A DNA stretch of 64,000 nucleotides from Bathynomus jamesi (GCA_023014485.1 JAJOZX010001870.1:578001-642000), one strand, 5' to 3'; shown: positions 1 to 10,024, counted from the stretch's first letter. The notes: generated from the letters alone by a model not told the origin. A program made the numbers and translations.

Positions 1-716
1 CCTAAAACCGTGCTGCGTATTTCTAACTAGTTTATGCACTTCTAAGTGCTCGCCTATACGATCTCTAATTATTGATTCCAGTAGCTTACCTACAACAGAC
101 GTTAAACTGATTGGCCTATAATTTCCCGCCGCACCTTTATCGCCTTTCTTAAAGATAGGTGTTACGTTTGCTAACTTGAAATTATCTGGTACGCACCCCT
201 CAGAAATAGACGCATTAAAAATCTTTGTTAGCGGCACAACAATGCTATCCTTTAATTCTTTTAGTTGTATGGGATATATGGAATCCGGCCCCGGTGATTT
301 ACGCGTTTTCATTTTATCAATATAGCGCATTACCTCCGCTTCACTAACCACGATATTATGCAAAATATTACCATTATCAAAAGGTATTATGTCTATGACC
401 GTAGGGATATTCGTTAGATCTTCTATAGTAAAAACTGACGTAAAAAATTCGTTTAGCAAGGTAGCCATTTCCTTGTTTTCAGAAACTAGATCTCCGTTTA
501 CATTTTTCAAAGGCCCCCCAAGACACTTTTTACTGGATTTCTATTATTGACGTATTGAAAGAATCGCTTGGGGTTTTCTTTACCGTCACGAGCTATGGAG
601 ATTTCAAATTCGCGCTTGGACTTTTTTATTACACTTTTCGCTTCACGCCTTAGAGATATGTAGTTGTTTCGTAACAACAGATTATCTTTATCGCACTTAT
701 ATAGCCTATAAGCCCT
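1..716 (-). pseudogene. LINE ORF2, reverse transcriptase N-terminal half (partial, frameshifted)
   Basis: The minus-strand translation contains motifs typical of non-LTR reverse transcriptases: KSPGPDSIYP, then TPIFKKGDK and NYRPISLTSVVGKLLE, the fingers region that precedes the catalytic palm. The YxDD box would lie beyond base 1. The part at 716-545 is the usual lysine/arginine-rich linker between endonuclease and RT. A single missing base near 540 shifts the frame between linker and RT. The endonuclease half continues at 1012 after a retroposon insertion. In an active element this enzyme would copy its own RNA at a nicked chromosomal target; this copy cannot make it. Confidence 0.82.
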
Positions 717-726
717 ATCTCTACTC
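717..726. repeat. Target-site duplication, left copy (10 bp)
   Basis: ATCTCTACTC here is repeated exactly at 1002-1011. The two copies bracket the 275-bp retroposon and mark its insertion site in the LINE ORF2. Confidence 0.8.
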
Positions 727-1001
727 CTTTTTTTTTTTTTTAAGTTCCCGAAGAACCGATTCGTCTCTATTTAAAAGGGCATATCTCGGCGGAAAAACAA
801 AGAAAAAGTGAGAGGAAAGACAGGAAAAAGAAAGGGTGGAGGAGACAGTCGAAGTGGAAAAAGACCAAGGATGACAAGGACTGCAGGGTCGAGCTCCATC
901 ATCCTTGGGTGCTAGGGCCGGGAGGGCGCACGTGAAACCTCCAGGAACAAGCACGTACAAACGAGCACAAAGAGCACGAGCTTAGAACCCCCTTGCGGGG
1001 A
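727..1001 (-). mobile_element. Short retroposon (SINE-like or truncated LINE) inside LINE ORF2
   Basis: This 275-bp insertion has an A-rich tail on the minus strand (T run at 728-741 on the plus strand) and is flanked by a perfect 10-bp direct repeat, as expected for LINE-mediated retroposition. The flanking LINE coding sequence resumes on the other side. The body is GC-richer than its surroundings, and the minus strand carries a pyrimidine-rich stretch around 790-860. GGTTCTAAGC near its 5' end weakly resembles a pol III B box but no convincing A box is visible, so a tRNA-derived SINE is possible and not shown. A 5'-truncated LINE tail or processed transcript is the alternative. The 79-residue reading frame across it has no recognisable domain. 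Confidence 0.65.
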
Positions 1002-1011
1002 ATCTCTACTC
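1002..1011. repeat. Target-site duplication, right copy (10 bp)
   Basis: Second copy of ATCTCTACTC, matching 717-726, at the 5' end of the minus-strand retroposon. Confidence 0.8.
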
Positions 1012-1935
1012 TTTATAATGTCTCCTACTCTAGAAGTAAACCACAAGGGCTTGTTGTTTATTTTCGCACGCTTAATTTTGTACGGTACACATTCCTCATT
1101 TATAGTCCTAAATACCGTTTCGAACGATTCCCACATTAGTTTTGCGTTGGAGTTCCCCATTACGTTATCCCAATTGACGTGTGAAAATTTATTTCGAAAT
1201 TTATTAAAGTCTGCGTGCTGGAAGTTAGGAATTTTAGTCGAGTTAGTTGGTTTCGAGTGACTTACTGAGAGGACAAACTCTACCATATTGTGATCGCTAT
1301 TGCTTAACGGTTCTATTACTTGAAGATCAGTGATTAGCCTATCATCCGTAGTTATTACTAAATCTAAAATACTGTCCAACCTCGTAGGTTCCCCAACCTT
1401 TTGAATAAGAAAGCTATCCTCGAGAAAATTAACTAAACGATTACCTTCCGCGTCTCCCTGCATTGTATCGTAATTCACGTAGGCGCAATTAAAGTCACCC
1501 ATAACTAAAGCCTGCTCACTACCGGTTATTCTCTTTAGTTCACGATATAACGCTTCGTCCGTATCAGCTGTTTGATTAGGAGGCCTATATATAACCGCAA
1601 CAAGAAGTTTGAAATCGTTCAATTTAAGTTCTGCTATAGTCGAATCTATCGGTTCTGGAATTGAGTGCTTTACTTCTATAACGTTCGTAATATTATCTTT
1701 GATATACAACATAACACCGCCTCCTCGCCAACCTATTCTGTTTTTAACAAAAAAGTCTATAACCTTTAATTTGATACTCCCCTACAAAGTCACGTGTTTC
1801 AGTGCTAAGCCACGATTCATTTATCGGAATTAAATTATAGTCTTTACAAGCAATTAAAGAAAAAAATTTGTTTATTTTATTTCGTAGGCTACGAGCATTT
1901 AAGGATAGAACCTTCAAATTGTTTGTAATTGCGAC
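1012..1935 (-). pseudogene. LINE ORF2, endonuclease/exonuclease/phosphatase (AP-like) domain
   Basis: The minus-strand product starts with LNARSLRNKI, the usual opening of CR1/L2 endonucleases. It continues with AVIYRPPN, VMGDFNC (metal- and phosphate-binding GDFN box), LDLVIT and SDHNMVEF (the SDH box with catalytic Asp and His). The main uninterrupted stretch is 1712-1012. A single-base frameshift near 1750, at a T run, separates it from the first ~60 codons. The enzyme would nick target DNA to prime reverse transcription. The downstream RT is split off by the retroposon at 727-1001. Catalytic motifs look intact, so inactivation is through the frameshifts and the insertion. Confidence 0.85.
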
Positions 1936-1967
1936 ACCTTCGCGAGCGCAGGGGAAATTTGTGGAAT

Positions 1968-2691
1968 TTACGCTGGGACCGTTCGGGTTGCGGCAGCCTG
2001 AAAAGAAGAGACAGTATTATGAAATAGTCTTCCTAAACGCGCAGCTCCAACGTCATTAAAATGAAGTCCATCTTCGAGGAACAAGTCCCTCCTGCCGTAG
2101 AAACTGTTCCAAAAATTTGCAAAATGCACTCCTTCCTGTTGGCAAAGAGACTTTAGGTTATTGTTAATATAGGTCGCCTTGCTGTAGAAATCGCTTCGTT
2201 GGATAATTCGAGGAAATATACCTGTTAAAACAATCTTAGTTTTCTCCTACCCTTGCACCAGGGTAGCAGTAACGGCGCCTACGACGAGGGTTTCTCCCAC
2301 AGAATTCCTCGAGCTGCCCTCGAACAATGGAATCGCCAACGAGTCGTATTTCCGGTTCATCAGCATCTTCGAAACCTAGAACAGAAAACTTATTACTTGT
2401 TATTACTGGTAGACAGGTCTTTGCTTTTCTCAATGGGGCTCCATTTCGCACTCGAACGAAGGGTTGGGAACTAGGGTAAGAGAGAGGGCTATTAGTACTA
2501 TTTATATTATTAGTAGAAACTGAGGCAGGAGGGGTCGTAACTGGAGTCTCAAGGGATTCTAATTTTGCCGTCAGGAGCATCACGCTTTCTTCAAGTCTCA
2601 CCCTGGCCTCCCTCTCACGTTCTAACTCGTTCCTCAGCACTTCCATGCTTGAGCACCACCTGCAAACTAACTGTTCATTATTATTAGCCAT
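1968..2691 (-). pseudogene. LINE ORF1, coiled coil plus SGNH-type esterase
   Basis: The reading frame opens at an ATG at 2691. Residues 1-15 contain a Cys pair (CRWC), residues ~16-50 are a Glu/Arg/Leu-rich heptad segment likely to form a coiled coil, and a Ser/Thr/Pro-rich linker follows. From about residue 115 comes LVGDSIVRG, the GDS block of SGNH esterases found in CR1 ORF1 proteins. After a one-base slip near 2240 the other frame gives TGIFPR and then DGLHFND, the Asp-x-x-His block that completes the esterase triad. It ends at a stop at 1968-1970. CR1 ORF1 proteins are thought to bind element RNA, and the esterase role is unsettled. This copy is broken only by the one-base slip. Confidence 0.75.
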
Positions 2692-3165
2692 TGTAAACGC
2701 GTAAGCAGCAAATTTCCCTTCACAGCGACTGCAATACTTGACGGGGGTGCCATGCTTTTAATTAGTTGAATAACAAAAAAAAACAAAAAAAAACGAGCGT
2801 TTGGAAAGTAATAAATTACAACGTAGGTCTACCGCGTTCTTGAAACGCAGAAACAGGTTCTTGTAACACAAATTTATACTAAATTAATATAGAATTAAGC
2901 TACCGACAAAAGATCTGTAAAAGAAGAGTATTTATAACACTTATCTGTCCGCGATTCGACCCGATTTTTCCTTTTTTTCACACGGTTTCTGACGACACAC
3001 TACCTGACCTCTCGAAGCACGGAAAAATGAACCTTATGACTGCACGTTTTCTGATTGATTTGAAAAACAAACAAGGCAAGCCACGTGCAAGTAGCCTTGG
3101 TTTGATCAAATAATATAGTACTGAATAACGTCAATAAATGAAATATATTCGTTAATGAATGATTA
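2692..3165 (-). other. Probable 5' leader of the LINE
   Basis: This is non-coding, AT-rich sequence upstream (minus strand) of the ORF1 ATG. It includes two A9-type runs near 2777-2793 and no domain in any frame. I place it in the LINE because nothing marks a new element until the repeat boundary at 3166. That boundary cuts through the leader, whose first ~130 bp appear to be part of the amplified unit. Confidence 0.45.
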
Positions 3166-3343
3166 GTAGCACGAAGTAATTTAGTTAAGAATGCACGGAA
3201 CACTTTTTTTTTTTTGTAAACACCAACGAAAACCACTTATTCAATTGATAACACTTGACACTCGATAAAACACGCCTGTTCACAAGGAAAGACTGATCAC
3301 ATCTGAGAAAGAGCATATTTCACAAAAGCATCTGAATAAAGAC

Positions 3344-3692
3344 TAACTTTCAATCGGACTCTGCAGATCAATACAGAGATGAGTATATAAGAGATGCTTT
3401 TATAAACGGTTTGAATACTCCTTTCATTAGGCAACGATTGCTTGAAAACAAAACTCTCAGTTTACATATCGCTTTTGATCAAGCTCGCAGCCTTGAATTG
3501 GCTCAGATTCAGTCTGATATTTATATACGTTCTAATGCTCCTCTAAATTCAGTTAGTTGTGAAACTGAAACAATTACAATAGAAAAACATGAGGCTAAAC
3601 AAGGTGCTAATGAAATTCTTTGCCAAAAGTCTTCTACTGCTGCAGCAAGGTCTCGTAAATGTTTCCTTTGTGGGAGTGCATCCGCGAGCTAA
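3344..3692 (+). pseudogene. gag: Gypsy gag fragment (unit 1)
   Basis: The frame starts after a stop and has no initiator, so the N-terminal part of Gag and the 5' LTR are missing. It contains YIRDAFINGL and IRQRLLENKTL, a signature of gypsy Gag capsid proteins common in arthropod genomes, followed by an Ala/Glu-rich helix (FDQARSLELAQ). It ends just after CFLCG, the first half of a zinc knuckle, where a frameshift near 3680 moves the rest of the knuckle into another frame. Gag would coat element RNA; this fragment cannot. The same fragment recurs in all nine units. Confidence 0.85.
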
Positions 3693-4158
3693 ATGTCCTG
3701 TAAGAGATAATTTTTATAAATGTGATATTAAAGGCCATTTTGCTAGAGTTTGTCGCTCTAATTCAAAAGCTTCTGCTTCTGTTAATACTTTAGCTTCTCT
3801 GTCAGGCTCTATTTCTCTTTCTTTGAAAGAGGCAACTCTTACTATTTTAGCTAATGGTCTATCTCTGAAGGCGCTAGTGGATACAGATAGTACCGAAAAT
3901 TTTATTGATATAAATATTGTAAAAGAAAACAAATGGAAGGTATATCCTCGTAAAAGTCAAGTGTCAATGGCTAATACTTCTCATGTAACTAAAGTTGATG
4001 GATTTTGTTGTGTAGATTTGACTTTCAAGGATCGTACCTATAAAAATGTTAAGTTATCACTTCTGCCTAATCTATGTACTAATGTTATCCTTGGCCATGA
4101 TTTTTTGTCTAGACATGAATCAGTTGAGATACTTTTTGGGGAAGAGAACCTTCCTTAA
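3640..4158 (+). pseudogene. pol: Gypsy nucleocapsid knuckle and aspartic protease (unit 1)
   Basis: In this frame the first knuckle ends HPRAKC. The second reads FYKCDIKGHFARVC, a CCHC knuckle (C-x2-C-x4-H-x4-C) whose first Cys has become Phe. About 60 residues on is ALVDTDSTENFID, the retroviral-type protease active site. The canonical triplet is Asp-Thr/Ser-Gly and here the Gly is Asp. Further on, ILGHDFLSRH is the usual C-terminal block of gypsy proteases. Translation stops where the MITE begins at 4159. Both lesions are shared by the array units, so they predate amplification. The protease would have cut the Gag-Pol precursor. Confidence 0.83.
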
Positions 4159-4393
4159 CCCTTTGAGGACCAAGGGACATATTTGTCCCAACAGAAATAA
4201 TACTATAAATTGTACAATGATGCAACGTTTCTTCAAATACATCTACATGTTCATATAGGTATCGTTTAGTTGTCGGAAAATTAACCCAAAAATGGGTCAT
4301 TTAAGTGACTATAGTTACTAACATATCTAATTGTAAATAACAATAAAACTTACACTTTTAATTTCAAAGAAACGTATACCGGTCGTCAAATGG
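4159..4393. mobile_element. piggyBac-type MITE (unit 1), TTAA target
   Basis: This 235-bp non-coding element is flanked by TTAA on both sides (4155-4158 and 4394-4397), the obligate piggyBac target. Its ends are CCCTTTGAGGACCA and the imperfect inverse ending GGTCGTCAAATGG (about 11 of 14 positions pair). A subterminal palindrome GGGACATATTTGTCCC lies at its left end. Gypsy coding frame on the left (..EPSL) runs on in frame into the sequence right of the second TTAA (..CNLAAAEVE), so it interrupted a formerly continuous frame. It has no transposase. It is present at the same site in every unit. Confidence 0.9.
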
Positions 4394-4397
4394 TTAA

Positions 4398-4781
4398 CTG
4401 TGTGTAACCTTGCAGCAGCCGAGGTGGAACCTCCGTCTTTATTTAATAATTTAAGTCCTGAATGCAAACCCATTGCTGTTAAATCACGCCGATATTGTCA
4501 GGCAGATGAGTTTTATTTCGTCCGAAGTAGATCGCCTTCTTAAGGAAGGCATTATCGAACCTAGTCAAAGTCCTTGGTGGGCACAAGTTTTAGTGGTAGC
4601 CAATGAATCTCATAAAAAACGCCTAGTTATCGATTATTCTCAAACAGTAAATAGATACACGCAGTTGGACGCTTACCCTCTGCCTAATATAAATGAAATG
4701 GTGGGCGAAATTGCAAAATATAGTATCTTTAGTACAATAGATTTTAAGAGCGCCTATCATTTGATCCCTATTAGGGAGGAG
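4398..4781 (+). pseudogene. pol: Gypsy reverse transcriptase, N-terminal half (unit 1)
   Basis: It shows the gypsy RT order: LLKEGIIEPSQSPW, then LVVANESHKKRLVIDYSQ, LDAYPLPNI and FSTIDFKSAYH, which holds the first catalytic Asp of the palm. A one-base slip near 4515 separates the segment before EVDRLLKEG from the rest. The frame runs to IPIREE, where the hAT-type MITE enters at 4782; the second half resumes at 5224. All units carry it; in unit 8 the slip is compensated by the loss of a base and the frame is open across it. Confidence 0.88.
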
Positions 4782-5223
4782 TAGGGCCGGATTAAGCCCT
4801 AGTTGGCCTGGTAGGCTAATCGTAAAAGTGGCCTGTCATGTCTAGGCTCACGCTAACATCTGTCTAGACACTCAGGTTTAGTAATTCTACAAAAAACCTA
4901 TGGTATGTACACTCAGTATTGGCAGCTACAACACTTGTTCACAACATAGTATTGTTCAAGAAAAGACAATGAAACGAACAAATTTACTACTGTAGTCTGT
5001 ACATGTGAGACAAAACCTTTGGATATACTTTGGTTCAAAAGATTATATAAAACATAAAAGGGGAAGGGATTGCCCATTGTGAATAAAAAACGTCCGAAAA
5101 GATGTTTCAAACACCTTTTCTTTTTTTGCTGGCATGTGCAAGATGTGTTCCGAAAAGTGGCCTGGTACATTCGTGGCCTGGTAGGCTATAGCCTACTTCA
5201 GCCTATTGGTTAATCCGGCCCTG
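4782..5223. mobile_element. hAT-type MITE in the RT (unit 1)
   Basis: This 442-bp non-coding insertion has terminal inverted repeats: left TAGGGCCGGATTAA, right TTAATCCGGCCCTG. Its flanks GGGAGGAG (4774-4781) and AGGAGGAG (5224-5231) match at 7 of 8 positions, a hAT-sized TSD. The gypsy RT frame (..IREE) continues directly after it (DRPYTAFEACG). The internal sequence holds GGCCTGGTAGGCTA repeats close to both ends and no transposase. The same insertion in all units dates it before the array. Confidence 0.9.
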
Positions 5224-5720
5224 AGGAGGAGGATAGGCCATACACTGCTTTCGAAGCCTGTGGCCAGCTGTTTCATTTAGATAGAATTCCGTTTGGTGTA
5301 AGAAACGGCGTAGCCTGTTTTCAGAGAGTAACCGATGACATAATTCGTGAAGAGGGTTTAAAGTATACTTTCATTTATGTGGACGCTATCACTGTATGTG
5401 GACACGATCAGAAGGAGCATGATGATAATTTGACAATTTTCAAATGGTGTAAAAAAGTACAATCTTCATATTAACGAAAATAAGAGTTCTACATCTAAGT
5501 CATCTATAGACTTACTAGGTAGGTTATAGAATAAGTAATGGTTCTTTAATGTCTGATCCTGAGAGGTTAAAACCACTGCTCGAAATGCCCCTTCCTAATA
5601 ATGCTAAAGACATGCGCCGAGTAATGGGTATGTTTGCCCACTATCTAAATGGATCGGAAAATTTTCCGAGAAAGTACGACCTTTGGTTGAAAATAAAACA
5701 TACCCTCTCCCTCTTAACGT
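5224..5720 (+). pseudogene. pol: Gypsy reverse transcriptase, C-terminal half (unit 1)
   Basis: DRPYTAFEACGQLFHLDRIPFGV is the gypsy RT block just ahead of the catalytic box, given here as the recognised region at 5232-5300. The box itself reads IYVDAIT at 5373-5393: the expected second Asp of YxDD is Ala (codon GCT, 5385-5387). This change by itself should abolish polymerase activity. A frameshift near 5455 follows, then GSLMSDPERLKPLLEM and the thumb/connection region. All nine units keep the same Ala. Confidence 0.85.
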
Positions 5721-5759
5721 AATAATGCTTTCGAAAATCTTAAAAGTGATATTGCTAAT

Positions 5760-6095
5760 TCTGTTGTTGTTGCTGTTGATGATAATATTCCTTTTGTAGT
5801 AGAGACTGATGCGCCTGATTACGCAATAGCTGCTCAACTTTGTCAAGCTGGACGTTCAGTCGCCTTTTTCGCCCGTACTCTGTCGCCCTCTGAAAGAAAT
5901 CATTCCTCTATAGAAAAAGAAGCATACGCCATTGTTGAATCTATCCGAAAATGGCGGCATTACCTGCATGGTAAACACTTTAAACTAGTAACGGATCAAA
6001 GGTCAGTAGCGTTTATGTTTGACACTAAGCATAAAAGAAAAATTAAGAACGAGAAAATCATGAGATGGAGAGTGGAGACTTGAATTATCAAGTTT
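5760..6095 (+). pseudogene. pol: Gypsy RNase H domain (unit 1)
   Basis: FVVETDAPDYAIAA holds the first catalytic Asp, SSIEKEAYAIVESI the Glu and KLVTDQRSVAF the next Asp, in the order and spacing of gypsy RNase H. YLHGKHF lies between the last two. It degrades RNA in RNA:DNA hybrids during reverse transcription. One-base slips near 5745 and 6085 separate it from RT and integrase. Several other units carry extra unit-specific indels here, e.g. unit 3 near 12,790 and unit 4 near 16,203. Confidence 0.82.
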
Positions 6096-6109
6096 CAGTT
6101 ATGACACTG

Positions 6110-6596
6110 TATAGTATATCGGCCCGGAAGAGAAAATATAGCTCCAGATACGCTTTCTCGCGCATTTATAGCATCTATTAATAAACATCATTTAGAAGAG
6201 TTACACATTGCCTTGTGCCATCCCGGAGTAACTAGAACTAGAATGTGGCAATTTGTTAGAAGCCGGAGCCTCCCATATTCAATTGAAGATGTAAAAAACG
6301 TTATTTCAAAATGCACTGTATGCTCCCAGTGTAAACCGAAGTATTTAAATAGGAAGCAAGGTTAGTTAATAAAAGCTACACAGCCTTTCGAAAGATTAAA
6401 TATTGACTTTAAAGGTCCTTTGCCTTCCAATTCCCGTATTCGTTATCTGCTAACGATAGTAGAAGAATTTTCGAGGCTTCCTTTCGCGTTTCTATGTGCG
6501 GACACTTCTGCTGAAACTGTAGTTGATTGTCTTAGTCAACTTTTTACTATCTTTGGTGCACCCGCGTATGTGCACTCAGAGGTTCCTCCTTTATGT
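6110..6596 (+). pseudogene. pol: Gypsy integrase, N-terminal zinc domain and start of core (unit 1)
   Basis: The HHCC zinc domain is recognisable as HIALCHPGVTRT..CTVCSQC, and the core begins LNIDFKGPLP with the first catalytic Asp. After FTIFGAPAYVHS, where gypsy integrases have the second catalytic Asp, the frame slips: a small deletion near 6580 removes that Asp. An in-frame stop also lies between zinc domain and core (near 6363). The unit boundary at 6596 cuts the core before the catalytic Glu. Only unit 9 continues into the remainder of the enzyme. Confidence 0.85.
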
Positions 6597-9500
6597 GTAG
6601 CACGAAGTAATTTAGTTAAGAATGCACGGAACACTTTTTTTTTTTTGTAAACACCAACGAAAACCACTTATTCAATTGATAACACTTGACACTCGATAAA
6701 ACACGCCTGTTCACAAGGAAAGACTGATCACATCTGAGAAAGAGCATATTTCACAAAAGCATCTGAATAAAGACTAACTTTCAATCGGACTCTGCAGATC
6801 AATACAGAGATGAGTATATAAGAGATGCTTTTATAAACGGTTTGAATACTCCTTTCATTAGGCAACGATTGCTTGAAAACAAAACTCTCAGTTTACATAT
6901 CGCTTTTGATCAAGCTCGCAGCCTTGAATTGGCTCAGATTCAGTCTGATATTTATATACGTTCTAATGCTCCTCTAAATTCAGTTAGTTGTGAAACTGAA
7001 ACAATTACAATAGAAAAACATGAGGCTAAACAAGGTGCTAATGAAATTCTTTGCCAAAAGTCTTCTACTGCTGCAGCAAGGTCTCGTAAATGTTTCCTTT
7101 GTGGGAGTGCATCCGCGAGCTAAATGTCCTGTAAGAGATAATTTTTATAAATGTGATATTAAAGGCCATTTTGCTAGAGTTTGTCGCTCTAATTCAAAAG
7201 CTTCTGCTTCTGTTAATACTTTAGCTTCTCTGTCAGGCTCTATTTCTCTTTCTTTGAAAGAGGCAACTCTTACTATTTTAGCTAATGGTCTATCTCTGAA
7301 GGCGCTAGTGGATACAGATAGTACCGAAAATTTTATTGATATAAATATTGTAAAAGAAAACAAATGGAAGGTATATCCTCGTAAAAGTCAAGTGTCAATG
7401 GCTAATACTTCTCATGTAACTAAAGTTGATGGATTTTGTTGTGTAGATTTGACTTTCAAGGATCGTACCTATAAAATGTTAAGTTATCACTTCTGCCTAA
7501 TCTATGTACTAATGTTATCCTTGGCCATGATTTTTTGTCTAGACATGAATCAGTTGAGATACTTTTTGGGGGAAGAGAACCTTCCTTAACCCTTTGAGGA
7601 CCAAGGGACATATTTGTCCCAACAGAAATAATACTATAAATTGTACAATGATGCAACGTTTCTTCAAATACATCTACATGTTCATATAGGTATCGTTTAG
7701 TTGTCGGAAAATTAACCCAAAAATGGGTCATTTAAGTGACTATAGTTACTAACATATCTAATTGTAAATAACAATAAAACTTACACTTTTAATTTCAAAG
7801 AAACGTATACCGGTCGTCAAATGGTTAACTGTGTGTAACCTTGCAGCAGCCGAGGTGGAACCTCCGTCTTTATTTAATAATTTAAGTCCTGAATGCAAAC
7901 CCATTGCTGTTAAATCACGCCGATATTGTCAGGCAGATGAGTTTTATTTCGTCCGAAGTAGATCGCCTTCTTAAGGAAGGCATTATCGAACCTAGTCAAA
8001 GTCCTTGGTGGGCACAAGTTTTAGTGGTAGCCAATGAATCTCATAAAAACGCCTAGTTATCGATTATTCTCAAACAGTAAATAGATACACGCAGTTGGAC
8101 GCTTACCCTCTGCCTAATATAAATGAAATGGTGGGCGAAATTGCAAATAGTATCTTTAGTACAATAGATTTTAAGAGCGCCTATCATTTGATCCCTATTA
8201 GGGAGGAGTAGGGCCGGATTAAGCCCTAGTTGGCCTGGTAGGCTAATCGTAAAAGTGGCCTGTCATGTCTAGGCTCACGCTAACATCTGTCTAGACACTC
8301 AGGTTTAGTAATTCTACAAAATAACCTATGGTATGTACACTCAGTATTGGCAGCTACAACACTTGTTCACAACATAGTATTGTTCAAGAAAAGACAATGA
8401 AACGAACAAATTTACTACTGTAGTCTGTACATGTGAGACAAAACCTTTGGATATACTTTGGTTCAAAAGATTATATAAAACATAAAAGGGGAAGGGATTG
8501 CCCATTGTGAATAAAAAACGTCCGAAAAGATGTTTCAAACACCTTTTCTTTTTTTGCTGGCATGTGCAAGATGTGTTCCGAAAAAGTGGCCTGGTACATT
8601 CGTGGCCTGGTAGGCTATAGCCTACTTCAGCCTATTGGTTAATCCGGCCCTGAGGAGGAGGATAGGCCATACACTGCTTTCGAAGCCTGTGGCCAGCTGT
8701 TTCATTTAGATAGAATTCCGTTTGGTGTAAGAAACGGCGTAGCCTGTTTTCAGAGAGTAACCGATGACATAATTCGTGAAGAGGGTTTAAAGTATACTTT
8801 CATTTATGTGGACGCTATCACTGTATGTGGACACGATCAGAAGGAGCATGATGATAATTTGACAATTTTCAAATGGTGTAAAAAAGTACAATCTTCATAT
8901 TAACGAAAATAAGAGTTCTACATCTAAGTCATCTATAGACTTACTAGGTAGGTTATAGAATAAGTAATGGTTCTTTAATGTCTGATCCTGAGAGGTTAAA
9001 ACCACTGCTCGAAATGCCCCTTCCTAATAATGCTAAAGACATGCGCCGAGTAATGGGTATGTTTGCCCACTATCTAAATGGATCGGAAAATTTTCCGAGA
9101 AAGTACGACCTTTGGTTGAAAATAAAACATACCCTCTCCCTCTTAACGTAATAATGCTTTCGAAAATCTTAAAAGTGATATTGCTAATTCTGTTGTTGTT
9201 GCTGTTGATGATAATATTCCTTTTGTAGTAGAGACTGATGCGCCTGATTACGCAATAGCTGCTCAACTTTGTCAAGCTGGACGTTCAGTCGCCTTTTCGC
9301 CCGTACTCTGTCGCCCTCTGAAAGAAATCATTCCTCTATAGAAAAAGAAGCATACGCCATTGTTGAATCTATCCGAAAATGGCGGCATTACCTGCATGGT
9401 AAACACTTTAAACTAGTAACGGATCAAAGGTCAGTAGCGTTTATGTTTGACACTAAGCATAAAAGAAAAATTAAGAACGAGAAAATCATGAGATGGAGAG

Positions 9501-10024
9501 TGGAGACTTGAATTATCAAGTTTCAGTTATGACACTGTATAGTATATCGGCCCGGAAGAGAAAATATAGCTCCAGATACGCTTTCTCGCGCATTTATAGC
9601 ATCTATTAATAAACATCATTTAGAAGAGTTACACATTGCCTTGTGCCATCCCGGAGTAACTAGAACTAGAATGTGGCAATTTGTTAGAAGCCGGAGCCTC
9701 CCATATTCAATTGAAGATGTAAAAAACGTTATTTCAAAATGCACTGTATGCTCCCAGTGTAAACCGAAGTATTTAAATAGGAAGCAAGGTTAGTTAATAA
9801 AAGCTACACAGCCTTTCGAAAGATTAAATATTGACTTTAAAGGTCCTTTGCCTTCCAATTCCCGTATTCGTTATCTGCTAACGATAGTAGAAGAATTTTC
9901 GAGGCTTCCTTTCGCGTTTCTATGTGCGGACACTTCTGCTGAAACTGTAGTTGATTGTCTTAGTCAACTTTTTACTATCTTTGGTGCACCCGCGTATGTG
10001 CACTCAGAGGTTCCTCCTTTATGT
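6597..10024 (+). repeat. Array unit 2 (3428 bp)
   Basis: Same layout as unit 1 shifted by 3431 bp. piggyBac-type MITE 7590-7824, hAT-type MITE 8209-8652. Private differences include one A fewer near 7482, which fuses the protease frame to an alternative tail, a 3-bp shortening near 8147 and one T fewer near 9296. The gag fragment (6842-7123) is identical in translation to unit 1. Confidence 0.93.

Larger units (their letters stand above)
1..3300 (-). mobile_element. CR1-like non-LTR retrotransposon (LINE), 5' part
   Basis: On the minus strand the order is a leader (about 3300-2692), ORF1 with an esterase signature (2691-1968), ORF2 endonuclease (about 1935-1012) and the front half of a reverse transcriptase (716-1). 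The element leaves the window at base 1, so its 3' end is not visible. An SGNH-esterase ORF1 followed by an AP-like endonuclease and RT is the layout of the CR1/L2 group. The right boundary is inferred: the minus strand reads TCAGTC near 3291-3296, like an arthropod initiator, and recognisable gypsy gag begins about 45 bp further on. One-base frameshifts near 540, 1750 and 2240 and a retroposon insertion make this copy inactive. Confidence 0.8.
3166..6596 (+). repeat. Array unit 1 (3431 bp)
   Basis: Reference unit. Order: LINE-leader remnant (3166 to about 3300), gypsy gag fragment, zinc knuckles and protease, piggyBac-type MITE (4159-4393), RT front half, hAT-type MITE (4782-5223), RT back half, RNase H, and integrase up to the second catalytic position. 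Coordinates in other units follow by adding the difference in unit starts. It differs from all the others in reading ACAAAAAACC near 4889, where they have ACAAAATAACC. Its coding features are listed separately. Confidence 0.93.

Noticed and set aside
3714..3932. Minus-strand frames of 60-90 codons repeated in every array unit (e.g. MFSFTIFISIKF.., MTHFWVNF..)
   Set aside because: They are antisense shadows of the gypsy protease/knuckle region and the MITE. They recur only because the units recur and show no domain.
4913..5170. Minus-strand 85-codon frame within the hAT-type MITE
   Set aside because: It lies wholly inside a non-coding MITE, varies by frameshift between units and has no recognisable domain.
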